Shown: in pieces, positions 52,496 to 60,342 of the stretch
Layout of the letters: the number at the start of each line of letters is the position of its first letter
How positions within the stretch are numbered: position 1 is the stretch's first letter
NCBI RefSeq assembly: GCF_010728155.1
Contig: NZ_AP022605.1
Span: 930,001-994,000, forward strand
Direction of reading: 5' to 3'
DNA length: 64,000 nucleotides
Source: Mycolicibacterium doricum
Lineage (GTDB): Bacteria; Actinomycetota; Actinomycetes; Mycobacteriales; Mycobacteriaceae
Notes under the pieces: generated by a model
Seen by the model: only the letters and a program-made list of their open reading frames with translations
Told to the model about the DNA's origin: nothing
The model's database searches: none
Program-made: the position numbers and the translations under genes

Positions 52496-54610
52496 ATGCC
52501 AGTCGAGGTCCCCACCTCGTCGCGGGAGCGGCTGCTTGCCGACCTCGACGAGGAACAGCGCGGGGCTGTGCTGGCGCCTCGGGGGCCGGTCTGCGTGTTG
52601 GCCGGTGCCGGCACCGGCAAGACCCGTACCATCACCCGCCGGATCGCCCACCTCGTCGCCGCGGGGCAGGTCGCACCTGGACAGGTCCTGGCCGTGACCT
52701 TCACCTCCCGCGCTGCGGGCGAGATGCGGGCCCGGCTGCGGGCCCTCGACCAGGAGGCCGGCGGTGTCGGCACCGGGTCGGTGCAGGCCATGACATTCCA
52801 CGCCGCCGCCCGTCGTCAGTTGCGGTATTTCTGGCCCCGCGTCGTCGGCGACACCTCCTGGCATCTGCTCGACAGCAAGTTCCCCGTGGTGGCGCAGGCC
52901 GCCAACCGGGCGCGCGTGCAGGCCGGCACCGACGACGTCCGCGACCTCGCCGGCGAGATCGAGTGGGCGAAGGCGTCGCTGATCAGCCCGGAGGCCTACC
53001 CGGGTGCCGTCGCGCAGGCCGGGCGTGACATCCCGATGGACGCCCCGAAGGTGGCCGCCGTGTACGCCGGATACGAGGCACTCAAGGCCCGCCACGACGG
53101 CACGGCGCTCCTCGACTTCGACGATCTGCTACTCCACACCGCGGCCGCGATCGAGAACGACGCCGCGGTGGCCACGGAGTTCCGGGACCGCTACCGCTGT
53201 TTCGTCGTCGACGAATACCAGGACGTGACGCCCCTGCAGCAGCGGGTGCTCGACGCGTGGCTCGGTCCGCGCGACGATCTGACCGTCGTCGGCGACGCCA
53301 ACCAGACCATCTACTCGTTCGCCGGGGCCACCCCGCGTTACCTGCTGGACTTCTCCCGCCGGTTCCCCGACGCCGCGGTGATCCGGCTCGAACGCGACTA
53401 CCGCTCCACACCGCAAGTGGTGTCGCTGGCCAACCGCGTGATCGCGGCCGCGCGCGGCCGCATGGCGGGCAGCAAGCTGCACCTGGTCGGCCAGCGCCCG
53501 CCCGGCCCCGCGCCGGCCTTCGCCGAGCACTCCGACGAGGTGGCCGAGGCCGTCGCCGTGGCCAAGGACATCCGCAGGCTGCTCGACGCAGGCACCCCGG
53601 CCGCGGAGATCGCCGTGCTATACCGGATCAACGCGCAGTCGGAGGTCTACGAGGAGGCGCTCACCGAGGCCGGCATCGCGTTCCAGGTGCGCGGCGGCGA
53701 GGGGTTCTTCAGCCGTCAGGAGATCCGCCAGGCGCTCGTCACGCTGCAGCGCGCCGCTGAACGCAACCTCGAGGGGGAGGTGGCCGACGTCGTGCGCGCG
53801 CTGCTCGAACCTCTCGGGCTCACCGCAGAGCCGCCGGCGGGCACCCGGGCCAGGGAACGATGGGAAACGCTGACCGCGCTGGCCGACCTCGTCGACGAAG
53901 AGGTCGCCCTGCGTCCGGGTCTGGACATCGGCGGTCTGGTCACCGAACTGCGCCAGCGCGCTGACGCCCGGCACCCACCGGTGGTGCAGGGCGTCACGCT
54001 CGCGTCGTTGCATGCGGCCAAGGGCCTGGAGTGGGATGCGGTCTATCTCGTCGGCCTGGCCGACGGCACTCTGCCGATCTCACATGCGCTGACCCACGGC
54101 CCCGATAGTGAGCCGGTAGAGGAGGAGCGCCGGCTGTTCTATGTCGGGATAACAAGGGCTCGGGTGCATCTGACGTTGAGTTGGGCGTTGTCCCGGACGC
54201 CGGGCGGCCGCCAGAGCCGACGGCCGTCGCGGTTCCTCAACGGTGTGGCGCCGCACTCGCCGCCCGAGGCGTCGGTGACCAGGCCGCGCCGACCCCGTGG
54301 CGCCACGCCGCGCTGTCGGGTGTGCAACGAACCACTGACCACACCGCCGTCGATCATGTTGCGTCGCTGCGAAACGTGCTCGTCCGACGTCGACGAACAG
54401 CTGCTCGCGGCGCTCAAGGAATGGCGACTCAAAACGTCAAAGGAACTCGGCGTCCCGGCGTTCGTGGTGTTCACCGACAACACGCTGATCGCGATCGCCG
54501 AATCGCTGCCCACCGACGAGGCGGCGCTGGTCACCATCCCCGGAATCGGCGCCCGCAAGCTCGAGCAGTACGGCGCCGACGTTCTCGCTTTGGTCAACGC
54601 CCGCGGCTGA
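52496..54610 (+). CDS. uvrD2: ATP-dependent DNA helicase UvrD2
   Basis: A 704-residue superfamily 1 3'-to-5' helicase peculiar to actinobacteria. Walker [10 protein letters not shown] (about 36-44), DEYQD motif [15 protein letters not shown] motif III and [13 protein letters not shown] / [10 protein letters not shown] motifs V-VI are present. A tetracysteine zinc motif (CRVCNEP...CETCSSD) joins the motor to a C-terminal HRDC domain (about 630-700). The start ATG 52496 fits the M. tuberculosis length of 700; the frame is open earlier but does not look coding. Confidence 0.94.
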   Translation: MPVEVPTSSRERLLADLDEEQRGAVLAPRGPVCVLAGAGTGKTRTITRRIAHLVAAGQVAPGQVLAVTFTSRAAGEMRARLRALDQEAGGVGTGSVQAMTFHAAARRQLRYFWPRVVGDTSWHLLDSKFPVVAQAANRARVQAGTDDVRDLAGEIEWAKASLISPEAYPGAVAQAGRDIPMDAPKVAAVYAGYEALKARHDGTALLDFDDLLLHTAAAIENDAAVATEFRDRYRCFVVDEYQDVTPLQQRVLDAWLGPRDDLTVVGDANQTIYSFAGATPRYLLDFSRRFPDAAVIRLERDYRSTPQVVSLANRVIAAARGRMAGSKLHLVGQRPPGPAPAFAEHSDEVAEAVAVAKDIRRLLDAGTPAAEIAVLYRINAQSEVYEEALTEAGIAFQVRGGEGFFSRQEIRQALVTLQRAAERNLEGEVADVVRALLEPLGLTAEPPAGTRARERWETLTALADLVDEEVALRPGLDIGGLVTELRQRADARHPPVVQGVTLASLHAAKGLEWDAVYLVGLADGTLPISHALTHGPDSEPVEEERRLFYVGITRARVHLTLSWALSRTPGGRQSRRPSRFLNGVAPHSPPEASVTRPRRPRGATPRCRVCNEPLTTPPSIMLRRCETCSSDVDEQLLAALKEWRLKTSKELGVPAFVVFTDNTLIAIAESLPTDEAALVTIPGIGARKLEQYGADVLALVNARG

Positions 54611-54650
54611 AACTGCCGACGACCACCAAGATCGCGCCAAAACCGCTGGC

Positions 54651-54690
54651 AATAAATTGGTTGTGCGATCCGGCTGTGAGGCTCTACCCT
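54651..54690 (+). promoter_or_regulatory. whiB7 promoter with AT-rich WhiB7 contact element
   Basis: -35 TTGTGC (54661-54666) and -10 TACCCT (54685-54690) with an 18-base spacer. The AT-hook target AATAAATT lies 2-3 bases before the -35, the arrangement described for WhiB7-autoactivated promoters. The predicted transcript starts near 54697. Confidence 0.75.
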
Positions 54691-54736
54691 CAAGATCACA
54701 CGTTTGGCGGAGACAAGGAAGGCGGGTGCCCGGATC

Positions 54737-54961
54737 ATGGACAGCAATTTCGTGTTCACCGGCGTAGCCGTTGTCGGCAGCGTGCGTGCCGTTCGGACGG
54801 CCGCTGGGATCTCCGTTGCAGCAACGCATCCCGCCTGCACGGCAGTGGCCGGTGCACCGGCTCCGGCTGCGGCGACGCGTGTTGCCATTCCCGCGCAGCC
54901 CAAGCGCCGTGCCGCTATCGCCGCGACCCGCAGTCCGTGGAGTGGGGCTCCACCCAGGTAA
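54737..54961 (+). CDS. Upstream ORF in the whiB7 leader
   Basis: A 74-codon ORF starting about 40 bases after the predicted transcript start: MDSNFVFTGVAVVGSVRA..., ending SGAPPR. It is Ala/Arg/Pro-rich with two basic proline segments (QPKRRA, APPR) and no folded-domain signature, so its role is probably to be translated rather than to act as a protein. The TAA stop (54959-54961) lies 18 bases before the attenuator stem. A more upstream TTG (54704) is possible. Ribosome position on this ORF would choose between the two RNA structures described below. Confidence 0.7.
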   Translation: MDSNFVFTGVAVVGSVRAVRTAAGISVAATHPACTAVAGAPAPAAATRVAIPAQPKRRAAIAATRSPWSGAPPR

Positions 54962-54989
54962 GCCCCCAGCAAGCCGAATGGCCACGGAC
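54933..54989 (+). promoter_or_regulatory. Antiterminator pairing in whiB7 leader
   Basis: GTCCGTGG (54933-54940, near the end of the upstream ORF) is exactly complementary to CCACGGAC (54982-54989). The latter is also the left arm of the terminator, so the two structures are mutually exclusive. A smaller hairpin, GTGGAG-TGGGG-CTCCAC (54937-54953), overlaps the first arm and could also compete. Confidence 0.6.
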
Positions 54990-55023
54990 CCGCAGTCGCC
55001 GGATCCGTGGCCACAGTCTTTTT
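54979..55023 (+). terminator. Attenuator terminator before whiB7
   Basis: TGGCCACGGA (54979-54988) pairs perfectly with TCCGTGGCCA (55004-55013), with a 15-base loop, followed after CAGTC by TTTTT (55019-55023). It is a textbook intrinsic terminator situated 86 bases before the whiB7 start codon and after the upstream ORF stop, so it would block whiB7 transcription unless prevented. Confidence 0.88.
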
Positions 55024-55109
55024 CGGGGACGCCCCTCCACGAGGACCTGGTCGCGGATTCAGCCAAAGACAGGTGGCCGAGGAAACAACGACCAGGAAGC
55101 AGGAATTTC

Positions 55110-55391
55110 ATGTCTGTGGAGGCATGCATACAAAGCGCGGTCCCCGACTTGCCGTGCGAAGTCGGTGATCCCGACCTGTGGTTCGCCGAGAGCCCCGCCG
55201 ACCTCGAACGCGCCAAGACGCTCTGCGTGAACTGCCCGATCCGCCGAGGGTGCCTGACGGCGGCATTGGAGCGTCGCGAGCCGTGGGGTGTGTGGGGTGG
55301 GGAGATCTTCGAACGCGGCACCATCGTCGCGCGTAAGCGTCCGCGGGGACGCCCGCGCAAGAACACAGCGCCGAACCCGGCGGCGGCCTAG
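55110..55391 (+). CDS. whiB7: WhiB7 antibiotic-resistance regulator
   Basis: A 93-residue Wbl transcription activator controlling intrinsic resistance to ribosome-targeting antibiotics. The [4Fe-4S] ligands are Cys16, Cys39, Cys42 and Cys48; an additional Cys6 is present. The turn is GVWGGE and the C-terminal AT-hook RGRPRK (about 76-81) binds AT-rich DNA by the -35. The start ATG 55110 has AGGAA upstream. Long leader and autoregulatory promoter as described above. Convergent with the ABC1 kinase gene, 21 bases away. Confidence 0.97.
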   Translation: MSVEACIQSAVPDLPCEVGDPDLWFAESPADLERAKTLCVNCPIRRGCLTAALERREPWGVWGGEIFERGTIVARKRPRGRPRKNTAPNPAAA

Positions 55392-55412
55392 CCCCGAGTT
55401 CCGGCCTGACGG

Positions 55413-56732
55413 TCAGTCCACGCCCTCGGCAAATCCCGGGATCAGTTCGGTGGCAAGGGCTTTGGCGGGGATATAGGCGTCGAGCTGGCAGGAGATCGCG
55501 ACGTTCGACGCGATGACGCGCATCGGGATCGCGAGCTTGGCGGGAACGTCCATTTGGCGCACCGTCTTGATCTGTTGCACCGAGCGGTCCATGTTCACCG
55601 CCGCCATCTTCTGCAGCCACTTGCGGGTGTAGTGGAACACCTCGACCTCGAGGGGTTCGACGTACTGGCGCAGCATGTCGTCGACATCCCCGGGGGAGAC
55701 CTGTTCGCCGCGCTGGATGAAGCCGATCTTCTCCAGGGTGGGCAGCAGTCGGTCGTAGTCCTTGGCCAGCGCGTACCGCACCGCCAGGCCGAGGTCGACG
55801 GGGATGCCGCCCGGCAGCGGTGCCACCGCGCCGAAGTCGATGACGCCCATCTTCCCGTCCGGCATCAGCATGAAGTTGCCGGGATGCGCGTCGCCGTGCA
55901 TCATCTCCAGCCGCCGCGGCGCGTCGTAGGTCAGCTCGAACAGCCGAGTACCCATCAGGTCACGCTCTTCCTGGGTGCCGTCCCGGATGATCACCGACAT
56001 CGGAATGCCGTCGATCCACTCCGCGACGACCACCTTGGGTGCGCTGGCGACGACGGCGGGTACCACGAAATGCGGGTGGTCGCGATAGGCCTGGGCGAAC
56101 GCCCGCTGGTTGTCGGCTTCCAGCCGGTAGTCGAGTTCCATCTCGGTGCGCTCGACGAGTTCGTCGACCACGCCCTCGATGTCGGCGCCGGGGGAGAGCT
56201 GCTTGAGCACGCTGACCATGCGCTGCATGGTCTTCAGGTCCGCGCGCAACGCCTCGTCGGCGCCGGGGTACTGGATCTTGACCGCGACCTCGCGGCCGTC
56301 GGACCACACCGCCTTGTGCACCTGGCCGATGCTGGCCGAGGCGATCGGCTTGTCGTCGAACGAGGCGAAGCGATCCCGCCACTTGGTGCCCAGCTGCGCG
56401 TCGAGCACCCGGTGGACCTTGGCGGCGGGCAGCGGCGGGGCGTCCTTCTGCAGCTTGGTCAGGGCCTCGCGGTACGGCTTGCCGTACTGCTCAGGGATCG
56501 CGGCCTCCATCACCGAGAGGGCCTGGCCGACCTTCATCGCGCCGCCCTTGAGTTCGCCGAGCACGGTGAAGAGTTGTTGAGCCGCCTTGTCCATCAGTTC
56601 GGCGTTGACCTCGTCGCGGGACTTGCCGGTCAGCCTTTTGCCGAAGCCCAACGCCGCGCGCCCGGCCATGCCGACCGGCAGGCTCGCCAGCTTCGCGTTG
56701 CGGGCGGCGCGCCCGCGCTTGATGTCAGCCAC
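55413..56732 (-). CDS. ABC1/ADCK (UbiB-family) atypical kinase
   Basis: A 439-residue protein of the ABC1 family. The family-specific KxGQ motif is in GGAMKVGQALSV, the Ala-rich loop replacing the glycine loop is in PIASASIGQVHKA, the catalytic lysine in VAVKIQYPGAD, and the HGDAHPGNF catalytic and IDFGAVA metal motifs follow. UbiB proteins have conditional ATPase activity linked to prenyl-lipid quinone metabolism. GTG 56732 gives the ADIKRGRAARNA start seen in other mycobacteria; ATG 56747 is five codons earlier. Counterpart of Rv3197, next to whiB7. Confidence 0.93.
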   Translation of the reverse strand: MADIKRGRAARNAKLASLPVGMAGRAALGFGKRLTGKSRDEVNAELMDKAAQQLFTVLGELKGGAMKVGQALSVMEAAIPEQYGKPYREALTKLQKDAPPLPAAKVHRVLDAQLGTKWRDRFASFDDKPIASASIGQVHKAVWSDGREVAVKIQYPGADEALRADLKTMQRMVSVLKQLSPGADIEGVVDELVERTEMELDYRLEADNQRAFAQAYRDHPHFVVPAVVASAPKVVVAEWIDGIPMSVIIRDGTQEERDLMGTRLFELTYDAPRRLEMMHGDAHPGNFMLMPDGKMGVIDFGAVAPLPGGIPVDLGLAVRYALAKDYDRLLPTLEKIGFIQRGEQVSPGDVDDMLRQYVEPLEVEVFHYTRKWLQKMAAVNMDRSVQQIKTVRQMDVPAKLAIPMRVIASNVAISCQLDAYIPAKALATELIPGFAEGVD

Positions 56733-56792
56733 CAGACCATCATCCACGACGCCGCCGGGCGGGCTGACGACGAACGGGTCACAACTGGTCCG

Positions 56793-57662
56793 TCAGCAGG
56801 TACAACGCGGATGCCGCGACCAACGTCGCACGACGGTGGTGCGGGTGCCGACGTGGAACTCCCACGTGGTGTCCGTGGCGGCGGGGTCCGCCGCGCTCAC
56901 CGGGTCGCCGGTGTCCTGGATCGCCCGCAGCACCCGGTGGATGCGGTCGAGTGCGACGGCAGCGGTGGCCAACACGGTGGCCCGGTCGGCGCTGCCGACG
57001 GTGCCGCGCAGCTGGGCCGCCAGCGCCGGCCACGCCGCGTCGCGGTCACTGCGGTGCAGGTCGGCGCAGGACAGACAGCTCGTGCGGCCCGGAAACACCA
57101 GCGGTCCGATCAATCCGGAGCCGTCGCGCATCCGGACCGGTAGGTGGGCGAGGCGCGCGTTGTGCAGATCGCGCACCATGCGCGGTTCGGTCACCAGGTA
57201 GTCCGCCAGCACCACCAGGTCGGTGGACTCCGGCGGGGCGGGCGCCTTTGGGGAACGGCTGTGCCCGACCCGGGCGCCCGAACACTGCAGCCCGGCGACC
57301 AGCAGATCGGACAGCGGTCCGCGACCGTGGATGCGGATGTTCGGGGTGCGGCAGCGGCGCGGCGGGTCGGCGGTCAGCACGCCGGCGTCGACCAGGTCGC
57401 CGACGAGTTCGGCGAGGTCGGCTGGGTCGGCCGTCCCATGCTGGTGCGCTTCGCCACGCAGTTCGGCCATCGTCATCCCCGCCTGCAGGGCCCGCAGCAG
57501 ATCGGCGAGCCCCGGTGCGGTGAGCCCGGCCGGTGGGCGGACCAGCGTGGCGCGGCGCGGATCCCATCCGACTTGCACCGCGCCGTCCGGGCGCAAGAGC
57601 ACGGGCAGTGCCGTGTCGAGCGCGTAACGGGAAATCGCGGCGGGAGACGCGGCGAAAGACAT
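56793..57662 (-). CDS. Cyclodehydratase/TOMM-like protein (Rv3196 family)
   Basis: A 289-residue protein. The N-terminal 100 residues resemble a winged-helix leader-peptide-binding (RRE-like) domain, and the rest an E1-like Rossmann domain. A conserved C-x-x-C (SCLSCADLHRSDRD) and terminal PRCTC form the zinc-like site found in ThiF/YcaO-partner proteins of thiazole/oxazole peptide pathways. No YcaO or precursor peptide is visible nearby, so the role is unknown. ATG 57662. It lies between ABC1 and DUF2342 genes in the same orientation. Confidence 0.68.
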   Translation of the reverse strand: MSFAASPAAISRYALDTALPVLLRPDGAVQVGWDPRRATLVRPPAGLTAPGLADLLRALQAGMTMAELRGEAHQHGTADPADLAELVGDLVDAGVLTADPPRRCRTPNIRIHGRGPLSDLLVAGLQCSGARVGHSRSPKAPAPPESTDLVVLADYLVTEPRMVRDLHNARLAHLPVRMRDGSGLIGPLVFPGRTSCLSCADLHRSDRDAAWPALAAQLRGTVGSADRATVLATAAVALDRIHRVLRAIQDTGDPVSAADPAATDTTWEFHVGTRTTVVRRWSRHPRCTC

Positions 57663-57723
57663 GGAAGGACTCTGCCACGGGGCGACCGCGTCACCTGTCA
57701 CCCATCGACAGGCCTGTGGATAA

Positions 57724-59139
57724 CTAGCGCTGGTCGTCCTCGGGGCGGTCGTCCGGGCCGTCCTCGTCGGGCTTTTCCAGATCGGCTTCGAGGTCGGTGA
57801 GGGCCTGCTCGATGGCGCTGTCCACCCCGCTGGTGTCACCGCCGACGATCCGGTCGATGAACGCGGCCGGTTCGTCGAGATCGTCCGACGACGGCAACAG
57901 GTCCGGGTGCTGCCACACGCCGTCGCGGGCATCCTGGCCGGCCGCCGCGGTGAGCCGCTCCCACAGCACCGCGGCCTCGCGCAGCTTGCGCGGGCGCAGT
58001 TCGAGCCCTACCAGGGTGGCGAAGGTCTGCTCGGCAGGCCCGCCGGTGGCCCTCCGGCGGCGCAGCGTCTCCGACAGGGCGCCGGTGCCGGGAATGCGGT
58101 CGCCCAGCGCGGCGGTGACCGCGGTCTGCACCCAGCCCTCGATCAGCGCGAGCAGGGTCTCGAGCCGTTCGAGCGCCGCGACCTGCTCGGGGGTCGCCTT
58201 CGGTTCGAAGATGCCCTGGTTGAGCAGCTGTTCCAGGTGCGACGGATCGGTCAACGCGGCCGGGTTGAGGCCCTGCGCCATGTCCTCGATGCCGCTCATG
58301 TCGACCTTCATGCCGCGCGCGAACGCCTCGACCGCCGACAGCAACTGGCTCGCCAGCCAGGGCACGTGGCTGAACAACCGATGGTGGGCGGCTTCCCGCG
58401 CGGCCAGGAACGTCAACACCTCGCTGCGCGGCTGCTCGAGCCCCTCCGAGAACGCCTCGACGGCCTCAGGCAGCAGCGCGGCGACACCCTTCGGGCCGAG
58501 CGGCAGCCCGATGTCGGTCGAGGTCAGCACCTCCTTGGACAGCGTGCCCAGCGCCTGCCCGAGCTGGGAGCCGAACGCCATGCCGCCCATCTGCGACATC
58601 ATCGCCAGCAGCGGCCCGGCCATCGCGCGGGCCTCCTCCGGCAGCGCCGAGGCCCACACCGTGGAGATCTGCTCGGCCACCGGGTCACATAGCCGCTTCC
58701 AGGTGTCGAGGGTGTTGTCGATCCAGTCGGTCGGCGTCCAGGCGACCGCGCGGGTGGTGCCCGCCGGCAGCGGGGTGACGCCGTCGAGCCAGGTCTCGGC
58801 GAGCCGCACCGCATCCGCGATCGCCGATGCCGTCTGTTCGGGCACGGGCGCGACGAACCCGATCGCGCTCGCCGCCAGCTGCCGGGCGAGGTCGTAGTTG
58901 ACCGGTCCGGACTGGGCTCCACCGGCGGTCACAGTGCCTGCGGCGCTGAACATCTCGCCGAGTTTGGTGAAGATCTGGCCGAGGTCGGACACGTCGAAAC
59001 CGGCGCCGCCCTGCCCGAACATCGAGCCGAACGGATCCGACGGCGAACCGCCCGAACGGGACCCCCCGTCGGGGTCCTTCTTGCTCTTGTCTCGCTCCGG
59101 GTCGTCACCCGAGGAGAAGCCGAAAGGCAGGTCAGCCAT
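57724..59139 (-). CDS. DUF2342-type zincin-family protein (Rv3195)
   Basis: A 471-residue actinobacterial protein, annotated in relatives as a zinc-dependent metalloprotease-like or F420-associated hydrolase. Features: acidic/Gly-rich N-terminus, helical core with MGGMAFGSQLGQALGTLSKEVL, and a His-rich helix EAAHHRLFSHVPWL with neighbouring acidic residues that may bind metal (no classical HExxH). Very acidic tail EKPDEDGPDDRPEDDQ. ATG 59139. The open frame upstream to 60771 is antisense to the next genes and not coding. Divergent from the PDZ protease, 90 bases apart. Confidence 0.8.
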   Translation of the reverse strand: MADLPFGFSSGDDPERDKSKKDPDGGSRSGGSPSDPFGSMFGQGGAGFDVSDLGQIFTKLGEMFSAAGTVTAGGAQSGPVNYDLARQLAASAIGFVAPVPEQTASAIADAVRLAETWLDGVTPLPAGTTRAVAWTPTDWIDNTLDTWKRLCDPVAEQISTVWASALPEEARAMAGPLLAMMSQMGGMAFGSQLGQALGTLSKEVLTSTDIGLPLGPKGVAALLPEAVEAFSEGLEQPRSEVLTFLAAREAAHHRLFSHVPWLASQLLSAVEAFARGMKVDMSGIEDMAQGLNPAALTDPSHLEQLLNQGIFEPKATPEQVAALERLETLLALIEGWVQTAVTAALGDRIPGTGALSETLRRRRATGGPAEQTFATLVGLELRPRKLREAAVLWERLTAAAGQDARDGVWQHPDLLPSSDDLDEPAAFIDRIVGGDTSGVDSAIEQALTDLEADLEKPDEDGPDDRPEDDQR

Positions 59140-59229
59140 ACCGTCAACGGTACTCACCGGCGCCAGGTCGCGCGGGGGGCCGGTCACGCTTTCGGAGAAC
59201 GAGGGTGGGACTCCCTTACTGTGGGCGGC

Positions 59230-60258
59230 GTGAACAGGCGGATTCTGACGCTGCTGATCGCGCTGGTCCCGGTCGTGGCGTTCGGCGTGCTGCTCTCTGC
59301 GGTGACGGTCCCGTTCGTCTCGCTGGGCCCCGGACCCACCTTCGACACCCTCGGTGAGGTGGACGGGAAAGAGGTCGTCGACATCACGGGCACCGAGGTG
59401 AAGCCGACGTCCGGGCATCTGAACATGACGACGGTGTCCCAGCGCGACGGGCTGACCCTCGGACAGGCACTGACCCTGTGGATGTCGGGCCGCGAACAAT
59501 TGGTGCCCCGCGAACTGGTCTACCCGCCCGACAAGAGCAAGGAGGAGATCGACGAGGCCAACACCGCCGATTTCCGCAACTCCGAGGACAACGCCGAATA
59601 CGCCGCGCTGTCGTACCTGAAGTACCCGCCCGCGGTCACCGTCGAAAGCGTCACCGACCCCGGGCCGTCGGCCGGCAAGCTGAAGGACGGCGACGCGATC
59701 GACGCGGTCAACGGCAGACCGGTCGCCAATGTCGACGAGTTCCAGGCGCTGCTGAAGACGACTAAGCCCGGTGACGAGCTGGTGCTCGACTTCCGGCGTA
59801 AGGGGCAGAAGGATCCGCGCGGCAGCACCACCGTGAAACTCGGCACGAACCCCGACCGCGACTACGGATACCTGGGCATCGGCGTCATCGACGCTCCCTG
59901 GGCGTCGTTCACGATCGACTTCAACCTGGCCAACATCGGCGGGCCGTCGGCGGGGTTGATGTTCAGCCTCGCGGTGATCGACAAGCTCACCGCGGGCGAC
60001 CTCAACGACGGCAAGTTCGTCGCGGGCACCGGAACCATCACCGGCGACGGCGAGGTCGGGTCGATCGGCGGCATCACCCACAAGATGCTCGCCGCCAAGG
60101 AAGCCGGCGCCTCGATCTTCCTCGTTCCCGCCGACAACTGCGCCGAAGCCAAGTCCGACCCGCAGGACGGGCTGGAGCTGGTGAAGGTCGGCACACTGAC
60201 CGACGCCGTCGACGCACTCAACGTGATTTCCGCTGGTGGTGAACCACCACGGTGCTGA
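59230..60258 (+). CDS. PDZ and Lon-like secreted/membrane-anchored protease
   Basis: A 342-residue protein: N-terminal signal anchor (NRRILTLLIALVPVVAFGVLL, an uncleaved helix), a PDZ domain (about 135-215, with PGPSAGKLKDGDAI and GRPVANVDEFQ), then a Lon-type Ser-Lys protease domain. The Ser is in NIGGPSAGLMFSLA and the Lys in GGITHKMLAAKEAG. The active site faces outside. GTG 59230 gives the start seen in Rv3194c. Substrates unknown. Confidence 0.9.
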   Translation: MNRRILTLLIALVPVVAFGVLLSAVTVPFVSLGPGPTFDTLGEVDGKEVVDITGTEVKPTSGHLNMTTVSQRDGLTLGQALTLWMSGREQLVPRELVYPPDKSKEEIDEANTADFRNSEDNAEYAALSYLKYPPAVTVESVTDPGPSAGKLKDGDAIDAVNGRPVANVDEFQALLKTTKPGDELVLDFRRKGQKDPRGSTTVKLGTNPDRDYGYLGIGVIDAPWASFTIDFNLANIGGPSAGLMFSLAVIDKLTAGDLNDGKFVAGTGTITGDGEVGSIGGITHKMLAAKEAGASIFLVPADNCAEAKSDPQDGLELVKVGTLTDAVDALNVISAGGEPPRC

Positions 60259-60342
60259 CCGAACACGAACCCGACGATGCGTAGAGTTGGGGCACGTCGG
60301 TGACGACGTCCCCCTTTCCTGTGAGTGAAACGGAGACACCAA

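Larger units (their letters stand above)
54611..55109 (+). other. whiB7 promoter and leader region
   Basis: About 500 bases without a large gene. It contains, in order, an AT-rich box (AATAAATT, 54651-54658), a sigma-A type promoter (54661-54690), an upstream ORF (54737-54961), an antiterminator/terminator pair (54933-55023) and the whiB7 start region. A long antibiotic-responsive leader is a known feature of whiB7 in mycobacteria. Confidence 0.8.
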
